From assembly GCA_001695595.3 (NCBI GenBank), contig MBPM02000002.1:2083608-2147607 (forward strand): DNA of 64,000 nucleotides. Reading direction: 5' to 3'. This document shows, in pieces, positions 56,781-64,000 of the stretch. The translations under genes and the position numbers were made by a program. The notes under the pieces are model-generated. The model was not told where the DNA came from, did not search any database, and was given only the letters and a program-made list of their open reading frames with translations. Position 1 is the stretch's first letter. The number at the start of each line of letters is the position of its first letter. Origin of the DNA: Plasmopara viticola (lineage: Eukaryota > Oomycota > Peronosporomycetes > Peronosporales > Peronosporaceae).

Positions 56781-58732
56781 AGCAAGCGCTTATTGTGTCA
56801 TAACATAGAAAAATGCTTTAAATGGGATAACAAATCCACACAGGTGGGTACACGGCACTAACTACGGGTAACTTGAGTCCGCAATCAGTTTATAAATGAA
56901 AACAAGACAAGCCATAGACAGAGATTCGCTTGTGAATACCACGGCAACGAAAATTGTGGTTTCGTATGCGGGCTTCGCAAGACACAGTGATGACGAAAAA
57001 TGTAGCTTCGCTAAAATAAATAAGATGTGATGCAAAATTGACTGGCTGACACCTTGTAATTGACCTCTTTAACAGGAAAAATTGACACTTTAACTGGTGA
57101 TTGCATCACAGCAGGTGCGCTTCAATCAAGAAGGATTGAAACTACTAAATTAAAATAAAGAAGCTTGGCAAATAAAGAGCTGGAAATGTATCAGAGGTGG
57201 TGTTTCTCAAAAGTGTAAAATCCTTTTGAGAATTTCAATATATTTTCCGTGTAGACATAGGCATCTAAAATCAGTTATATAAGCAGCAAATGCTGCGTAG
57301 CAAATGGTGCGCATTGTCTCCGATTTCGGCAAAGATTCAGTGTATCTTTTGCCAAAAAAATTACATGTGATGCCCAGAGACTGACCATCAAAACGTCAAA
57401 CGATTTAGAAGCGAGACCGAAAATTTGCAAATTCTACTACTACGAGAGTTGTGTGAGCTTGATGGTCCCTCCTTTGCTAGAAAGGCAAAATTACATGGTA
57501 CAGAATTCAACGAGCTAATTAGTGCAGCGCTAATTGCTCAAGTGTTAATTCCGATAAAGAACGTGGGCGGAGCTTTTACTTACCTGCAGAGTGAATTCAG
57601 TGAATTCAGCATGAGCCGTTGCCCCAACAAATGAAGACCTGAAGCACGACATACTTCCAATTATCTAATTATTGGTGATTTAAATCGAGAAAAATTGTTG
57701 AGTTCAGTCTTTACAAAATGTCGGTAGTTCTACTTGAGAAAGTGGGTGGCGTAGTGTGTGAGGGCCTGTGTAAAATTTTTCAGAAAGTCAAGCTTAAGGT
57801 GGACACGTCAGCCTAATAGCAGAATCTACCAGTATTGAGAGTCGACTTGGTCGTTGGCTTGCCGAATGTTATTAACAACATGGGCATAGTGGTGTTTGTG
57901 TCACACATGTGTAGATGGTGCATTCGGCATTTAATTTAGCTAGTACAACTAGAGAAAAATAGCAAGGCCACAGTATTTACCTAGTATAGCCGGACGTGAT
58001 GGCGTCGGAGAATGAATCGATTCTAATTGCTGCGTATGGCAAACGCAGCTCCAATTATCCGAAAGCCGCTTGTTGATGTCAACGTCACACATTTTTTGCA
58101 GATGGCCAATCAAAAAACGTTTACACTACGTCGAAGCTGCACAAAGGGGCCACATTCGTGGGCTATTAAGCCATATATGTTCTAGATTGCACTAAACAAA
58201 GCACTTCACGCATCTATCATTTCTACACTCTTCTACATTGTCGGCTAAAAACAGCTTAAGGCTATGTAGCCTCTTTAAAGCACGAAATCTTTCAGGATAA
58301 GTGGACAAGGGACTCGAGATAATGTGTGACCGGTTTTCTTGAAACTGACTCAACCAAAATTTGGCTGAACATTAGCAGCAGCGAAAAGGATGCGGTTGCA
58401 TTTGGTCAAGACAAGTAAAAGAGATATTACTAGACAGAAAAGGTAAGCTGAGTATTGACTTATATAGTAAAATAAACATTGTTTTACCGAGCTCTTAATG
58501 ATCCTAGAATGGCAAATATTGACGCGCACCATCCACCTTCCCGAAACAATATCATTGAAGCCGATACTTTCTGTGGGACCTCTTTAAAGGCATTAAATTT
58601 CTCTGGGCTTCGAGTTCCCCTATGAAATTCGAGGTGTCTCCGGTACCTCCTTGCAGCGCTGTCCCCGCTTGATCTTAATAATATAAGCGGTCATGCTATG
58701 GCTAATAATGCCCATAGCCGCCACCATTTTGG

Positions 58733-59744
58733 TCATAAAGCTTGTCCGTAAGGCTGTGCGCTTTCAAGCTTGGAGATCACTACGGAGGTTAGCGCCTTTT
58801 CAACGCAATTTGGAGACCTCGTACTAAGACGCGCGGTGGACGATCTGACGGCACGGCTCATACTTTCCAAATCCACATTCACATCATGGGCTTCTGTAGT
58901 CTGGGTTCGTTCCGTGAAAGCCGCGACTTGACCGCCAAGACCGGAAACAGCAGAATTACGAGCGCGGAGGTCAGCTACCACAGGAACTGCTGGTCGCGTA
59001 AAATTAGCGCAAGACGAGGCGGAAGTGGCCTTCTGGAACATCAAGGCTAGCAGCAGTAGAGTGCGGTGTGAAGCAGAGTTGCAAATATAACGAGTGGTAT
59101 TACCACGCTTCACAGTCATATTCGGCACGACTACTTACATGCATCTGCGCTCTAAAATCACAAGCACCGGGTGAGTCGTTAGTAATTTGCGGTCTTCAGG
59201 CCGCACGCTGTGGTCTGATGCAAATTCATCCATGCTCAACATGAGCGTTCCCAGCATCAAGCTTGGCATTTTGCAGGAGCTGATAGTTTCTGGAAGTGAG
59301 ATGTCTTGAGCCCACGGACATAGGAGAGTTTGTCTTATGTAGTTGGAGCTGGATTCGTAGCGCTCTAGATGCTCTTTGAATTTTTCAAACGCATTCCCGC
59401 CGCGGTGGAGCAAGAGACTTCGTTACAATCTTTCTTGCCTGAACTCCCAATAGGCAAACGTTTCACATTTGCCACCCACGGCGTAGCGCAATCTTTTTTT
59501 ACAAGTGCAGCCTTTGGTACAAGGCTGGTATCGATGGAGATACACCTTTTTTGCAAGCAATAGCACACTTCTTGAGAGTTGGAAGGTCGTCATTGAATGA
59601 CCTGGTCGAACGGCAACCGTCTTTGCTACCTATTACTGCCGGACGCCTTATCGTGCAACAGTAATATAGTGAAGACCATCTCTCTGCTTGATGTAATCCA
59701 AATTTTGGTTGGGGAGGTTGAAGCGAGCCACTACCTAAGGTCAA
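58733..59744 (-). pseudogene. Unassigned protein-like frames, possible relic gene
   Basis: Four consecutive minus-strand frames (59744-59499, 59568-59365, 59413-59135, 59128-58733) overlap or abut, have balanced amino-acid composition and together could encode about 330 residues. Phase changes are not explained by clear GT-AG introns. I could not place it in a family; it may be a transposase relic or chance. Confidence 0.25.
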
Positions 59745-60348
59745 GCTATTCAGTTACCAGCTTCGGAAAAAAATTCAGAGAATTGTGGCTTCAGGAGCAC
59801 GACGGGCACTGTATTAGTATTAATATTAGCTTGCATATTGAGGTAGTTCGACAGAATTCTTCAATAAATGTAGTCCCTGCTTAAACAGCAGAGCCGAATC
59901 TATTGCGTATAGAGGGTGATAGGTAGGACCAGAATAGGATGATGTTGGCTCAAATAACTTAATCTTAAGACTGCGTCAGGATGGGTAATCGCTCGCCAAT
60001 AGATCGCATACCTATCCGCACACCTCTGTGCAATGGACTGTGTTTCACATTACACAATGGACGACTGCGCACTATCTTCGGTTTACAGGAATTGCTGAGT
60101 GCTTCATACTGCACAATAAGACTGATTTTTATGTATTTCGGCCCTATCTCCAATCCTTAATAAGTGACTAAGTTTGCTACCCAAATTATAGCAGGTATAC
60201 ATACCTGTATAAATCTCAAGCAGATTCATAACTTTCATATATTACATCGTCTTGGGTACGAAATATTCTCGCTTAAAGTATTTTACCGGTAAATAGAATT
60301 GTGAGGTATGTACCGGTAATTCCTTGCATCACCTCCATTGACCGCATC

Positions 60349-62982
60349 ATGTACTCGCCTGCGCTCTCCGGTGCAATTAAACATCGCAACAGCTCGACGT
60401 CTCCCATATTAGCAGCTGAGAATGCAGCTCAACGCGCCGATAACAACGCGCATAAGCGTTCACAACAAGAGTGTCGCCACCGGAGCTGGGTGGACCACGT
60501 GAGCTCGCCCGACAACGAAGAATCTCTGGCTCTACTCGTCACGAATAAATCAGCTCTCAACAGCTACAATGGACGCACGTTTCGTAGCATTTCGCGCCCG
60601 CGCGATCTCGCAAAATACACCAATGCGGTCATGTACGGCATCATTAATTCCATCTTGACGATTCCTTGCATGTACGGCTACGCCGCCATCATCTTTAGCC
60701 ATCCCGACTTTGCCAATTTTATGCCAGCGCTCTCAAAGCTCGTCATGTTCTCGAGCGTCGTCCACCAAGTCATGTTTACACTATTGAGCTCGCTCCCCTT
60801 TGCCATTGGACAGGTGCAGGACGCTGGTCTCATCTTTCTCAGTGCCATTGCAACGTCCATCTGCAAGTCTTTGGGCGAAGAAGTGTCGTTGGAAGCCAAA
60901 GTCACGACCACCGTGGTCTCAATTGGGTTGGCGACTGCGTCACTTGGGGTCGTGTTAGTACTGCTTGGCAAGTTCAAATTGGCAGGACTTGTCTCGTACC
61001 TGCCAATGCCTGTGGTCGGAGGCTACCTGGCCTTCATTGGCCTGTTTTGTCTGTATGCTGGCTTGTCATTATGCACAGGCCTTGAAATCAATGATTTTAC
61101 GTCCATGCTGCAGGTGTGGAACGCACACTATATGATTCTGTGCATTCCAGGGGTAGCGGGTGGTGCGATCCTGATGATCGTGTCGCACTGCTGTGAAAAA
61201 TCCTATGCGCTATCAGCTGCGATTCTATCCATGCCATTGCTTTTTTTCCTCGTGCTGGCATTGTGTGGTAGCTCACTCGATGATGCCCGTGATTTTGGAT
61301 GGGTTTCACCAGCTTCGGATCCGACTGGTTTTACTGAACTAATCGACTTGTTTGATTTCACACAAATGGAGTGGAGTCAAGTCCCGAAACAATTCACTAC
61401 ATGGCTTGGAATGACATTTGTTGTGGCTTTTTCATCTTGTCTCGATGTGGCAGCGATTGAAATGGATATGGGCAGCCAGCTTGACATTAATCACGAGCTG
61501 AAGTCAGTGGGGTGGTCGAACGTCGTGAGTGGATTGCTTGGTGGATACACGGGCTCGTACATTTTTTCACAAACCGTCTTTACATACCGATCCAAGACAA
61601 ACTCGCGCCTTGTCGGCGTGTGCGTCATCCTCTCCGAGTTTGCGATCGTTCTCGTGCCGCTATCAGTCATGAGTCTTTTGCCACGCTTCTTCTTTGGTGC
61701 CACTCTGATTTTTATCGCTATTGATCTCATGGTCGAGTGGCTGGTGCACATGTATCATAAGATTCTACTTCGAGAATACGTGGTGTTGTGGCTATCGTTC
61801 ATCGCCATAAATATGGTGTCGCTCGAGCTAGGAATGGTGCTTGGCATCGGCTTTGCGATTATTAATTTTCTTTTAGGGTACGCGCGGGTTCGAGTTGTGA
61901 GTCGTCGTTATCGTTCATCTGGTGCGATCCGCAAACTTGCAGAACGTACGCTTCTCGATCAAAAGCGTGACGCCATTGTTTACCTAGAACTCTATGGCTA
62001 CCTCTTTTTTGGCTCGTCCGTGCAAATCCTTGAGGATGTGCAGAAAGCTGTACAAATTCGCAAGGCCCGGCCAGCAATTAAGCAGAAATTGAGTAACCAA
62101 ATGAGCGTTGAGCCACAGAGTATGGACAATACTAATATTCCGCTCACCCCAGTGTCAATACGCGACGTCCCAGTTGTATGTTTGGACGGTGGCCCGGCGC
62201 CATACCCTAACGGTCTGCCTACCGAGTACGTCGTAATGAACTTTACTCGCGTTTCTGGCATGGATGCAACGGCTGCACGTAGTGCCTTCATGATCTTGCT
62301 ACAGCTTTGCAAGCGCCACAATATCACTGTGCTTTTTGCAAATGTTTTACCAGAAATTCGTAATTTGCTACTCATGAACGACATCGCGGACGAGACAGAC
62401 TTTTTCCTTGATGCAGAGTCTGCGCTGGAGTTTTGCGAAAATCAATTTTTGGGTCAAACAGCTGATGCTCGGGAGCAAATTGATCACCATGAGTGCGTTA
62501 GTGTGCTGGTAAACCGCTTTATCGGCGAGCCTGATGACTCACCACTTTTTCAAGGCATCGACCAATTCTTCCGCGTATATGAAGTACCACGAGGCTACGA
62601 CTTCTATCGCGTTGCTTCTTACCCGGACCGCTTTTACTTTCTCGCCAGTGGCCGCGTTGCACTTTGTATGAACAATGATGGAAGTGTGGTGCCCAAAAAG
62701 CCCTTGATTATGCTAGAGAACGTGATGCCCGGTGCCATGTTTGGCGAAGTCGATTTTTTCGGTCGTCAATACCGTTACATGGCTGCCAAGGCATTAGAAT
62801 CGTGCACAGTGTTTGAAATGACTCGCGAATCCTATGAATCGATGAGTGAGCTGGCACCTGTGCTCTGGAACCGCCTCCGTGACGTTGTCATGCAGTCCAT
62901 GGCCCTGTCCATCACCAAGACTAAATCAATCAAAGCTGTGAACAATGCCGATAACAATTTTGTACATGTAGAGAGCAAATAA
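60349..62982 (+). CDS. SulP/SLC26-family permease with STAS and cyclic-nucleotide-binding-like domain (copy 2)
   Basis: This is an intronless 877-aa protein from ATG 60349 (MYSPALSGAI) and a paralogue of the permease at 46.05-48.67 kb, in inverted orientation. The membrane core (from NAVMYGI onwards, residues ~90-510) is nearly identical to copy 1, even at third codon positions. The first ~85 residues, the STAS insertion (about 565-615) and the last ~20 residues differ strongly. Domains and positions are otherwise as in copy 1, including a C-terminal CRP-like fold (PGAMFGEVDFFGRQYRYMA). Both copies are open and start at the equivalent ATG, so both look functional. The stop codon lies 34 bp from the stop of the convergent coiled-coil gene. 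Confidence 0.85.
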   Translation: MYSPALSGAIKHRNSSTSPILAAENAAQRADNNAHKRSQQECRHRSWVDHVSSPDNEESLALLVTNKSALNSYNGRTFRSISRPRDLAKYTNAVMYGIINSILTIPCMYGYAAIIFSHPDFANFMPALSKLVMFSSVVHQVMFTLLSSLPFAIGQVQDAGLIFLSAIATSICKSLGEEVSLEAKVTTTVVSIGLATASLGVVLVLLGKFKLAGLVSYLPMPVVGGYLAFIGLFCLYAGLSLCTGLEINDFTSMLQVWNAHYMILCIPGVAGGAILMIVSHCCEKSYALSAAILSMPLLFFLVLALCGSSLDDARDFGWVSPASDPTGFTELIDLFDFTQMEWSQVPKQFTTWLGMTFVVAFSSCLDVAAIEMDMGSQLDINHELKSVGWSNVVSGLLGGYTGSYIFSQTVFTYRSKTNSRLVGVCVILSEFAIVLVPLSVMSLLPRFFFGATLIFIAIDLMVEWLVHMYHKILLREYVVLWLSFIAINMVSLELGMVLGIGFAIINFLLGYARVRVVSRRYRSSGAIRKLAERTLLDQKRDAIVYLELYGYLFFGSSVQILEDVQKAVQIRKARPAIKQKLSNQMSVEPQSMDNTNIPLTPVSIRDVPVVCLDGGPAPYPNGLPTEYVVMNFTRVSGMDATAARSAFMILLQLCKRHNITVLFANVLPEIRNLLLMNDIADETDFFLDAESALEFCENQFLGQTADAREQIDHHECVSVLVNRFIGEPDDSPLFQGIDQFFRVYEVPRGYDFYRVASYPDRFYFLASGRVALCMNNDGSVVPKKPLIMLENVMPGAMFGEVDFFGRQYRYMAAKALESCTVFEMTRESYESMSELAPVLWNRLRDVVMQSMALSITKTKSIKAVNNADNNFVHVESK

Positions 62983-63016
62983 GTTACCCTTCAGCTTTGT
63001 ATTTTAGCGGATACGT

Positions 63017-64000
63017 TTAAGACCGAAAATTGCGTGCAAGGTCACGAAGAACATGTTTTTCTGCCCATTGACACTTGAGCACTACATTATCAGTATTTGG
63101 ATCGAACACAACATGCTAGACAATTCACGACTTCAGTTAGTTTAAACTTTGCACGAATTGTCATTCCGACTGTGTTGTACGTACCATAGGAGCTATGGCG
63201 ACGTACAGCAGGCCCGTTCGCTCTTCGTGAGCAAGTGACGTGCCAAACACATCTTCCAATTCCTGTTGCTCTAACGTGTGTCGAACGATATCCTGCGAAT
63301 GAAAGTCTGCGGAGGCGTAGAATGCAAAATCATGCGTCATTTTACAGATCTTCATGAAGACAAGTCGCCGCACGCCGTCACAAGAAACTTCCAGCTTGTT
63401 GTCCTTGTCTGAGTTATTGCGCCCCATGCGACCAACTTGTCGGAGCTTTGTTTGGAACATCTCAATGACAGATTTCATCACACGCTGCGCATCCACTGCA
63501 GCGATCCGACATTCTGTACGGTACCGTGTGGCAAGAAGCTCCGTTCGATCCGCTTCAGCTCTTTTGAGACGTTCGATCTGTGCCTTGCAAGCTGCCAATT
63601 CATTAGTAATCGAATCGGCTCGACCCACATCAGGTGCACGATCCTGAAGTCGCACTTGCGCCTGCACCGCAACTAATTGATCCCGCACTTCACTCAACTC
63701 ACGGTGTGCCTTTTCCTGTGCATCTTTTAACCTGTCTGACGCTTGCACTCGCACAATATCATGTTCAATCAGCATCTGTTGCAGGCGTTTTCGCAGCCCA
63801 GTATTCTTTTCCTCGAGTGCAGCTTTTTGAGCCTGTTCTTTTGCTAACTCACTAAGAAGCATACTTACATTTACCGGCTGGCCATTATCGTCCAGCATGG
63901 TCACTGCACGTTGAGCACTGTAAGCAAACATACGTGATCAATTTTTCATTCTCTTTGAACAAATCCCAAGTCATACTCACGGTCGTACTCGTTTTCTCGG
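63017..64000 (-). CDS. Coiled-coil protein of unknown function, 5' end beyond the window
   Basis: Exons seen in transcription order: a partial exon at 64000 to about 63982 (ending at a GTGAGT donor), 63917-63185 and a terminal exon 63115-63017. The protein has an N-terminal Leu/Glu/Lys-rich coiled coil of about 110 residues (LAKEQAQKAALEEKN, LKDAQEKAHRELSEV, ELAACKAQIERLKRAEADR). A compact non-coiled domain follows, with CDGVRRLVFMKICKMTHDFAF and ERTGLLYVAIAP. The 33-codon last exon (VVFDPNTDNVVLK...VLRDLARNF) is supported by conservation of the same frame in the decayed copy at 45.95 kb, by a GTACGT donor and a CTAG acceptor in phase. Without splicing the frame would end ten codons after the donor. 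No family was recognised. Confidence 0.7.

Larger units (their letters stand above)
54976..60348. other. 5.4-kb gene-poor AT-rich region between retroelement and right arm
   Basis: Apart from the gypsy protease remnant at 56.3-56.8 kb, it holds only short frames. The stretch 58.7-59.75 kb has several adjacent protein-like minus-strand frames (for example ESSSNYIRQTLLCPWAQD and TPWVANVKRLPIGSSGKK) in shifting phases. That suggests an old pseudogene or transposase relic, but I recognise no family. A small tandem GTGAATTCA repeat lies at about 57592-57609. Confidence 0.4.

Noticed and set aside
1..64000. CRISPR arrays, bacterial operons or ribosome binding sites
   Set aside because: Introns, gene families and structure are eukaryotic; no regularly spaced repeats were seen.

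Overview
The window looks like nuclear DNA of an oomycete, most likely Peronosporales (Phytophthora or a downy mildew). Three things point there: compact intron-poor genes with 47-91 bp GT-AG introns; a 7TM receptor fused to an inositol-polyphosphate 4-phosphatase, which belongs to the oomycete 'GPCR-bigram' class; and clusters of tightly packed housekeeping genes separated by AT-rich, gene-free stretches holding decayed retroelements. Species cannot be named from the sequence alone. All exon boundaries were read by eye from splice signals, reading-phase consistency and family homology.

Layout: (1) 1-1.25 kb, non-coding, with a degenerate solo-LTR-like repeat. (2) 1.25-18.4 kb, a dense cluster: a small hypothetical ORF head-to-head with UTP20 (SSU processome), then an EF-hand/IQ-array/WW protein, then convergent CDC16/APC6 (anaphase-promoting complex, ten exons). 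(3) 18.4-24.1 kb, gene-free, with one possible copia-like remnant. (4) 24.1-31.7 kb: a PH-like protein divergent from EMC4 (ER membrane complex), and the intronless 1833-aa 7TM-INPP4 fusion convergent to EMC4. (5) 33.3-34.7 kb: a five-exon PTEN phosphatase. (6) 35.6-39 kb: a multi-exon EF-hand protein resembling EFCAB6-type axonemal proteins. (7) 40.5-44.1 kb: a six-exon HRQ1-type DEAH helicase. (8) 45.4-64 kb: a large inverted duplication. Each arm carries a SulP/SLC26-STAS-cyclic-nucleotide-binding permease convergent with a coiled-coil gene. The right arm is intact (60.3-64 kb). The left arm (45.4-48.7 kb) keeps an intact permease, but its coiled-coil gene is a deleted pseudogene. Between the arms lie a 5.4-kb decayed Ty3/gypsy element and AT-rich filler with a second gypsy protease remnant.

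PTEN (3-phosphatase) and the 7TM-INPP4 fusion (4-phosphatase) lie within 2 kb of each other and would both act on phosphoinositides, but no operon-like coordination is implied. The other genes are independent housekeeping or cell-structure functions. The main points of interest are the receptor-phosphatase fusion, the PTEN P-loop with Ala after the catalytic Arg, the permease with a CRP-like domain present as an inverted pair with mosaic divergence, and the sequence relics of how the pair diverged.
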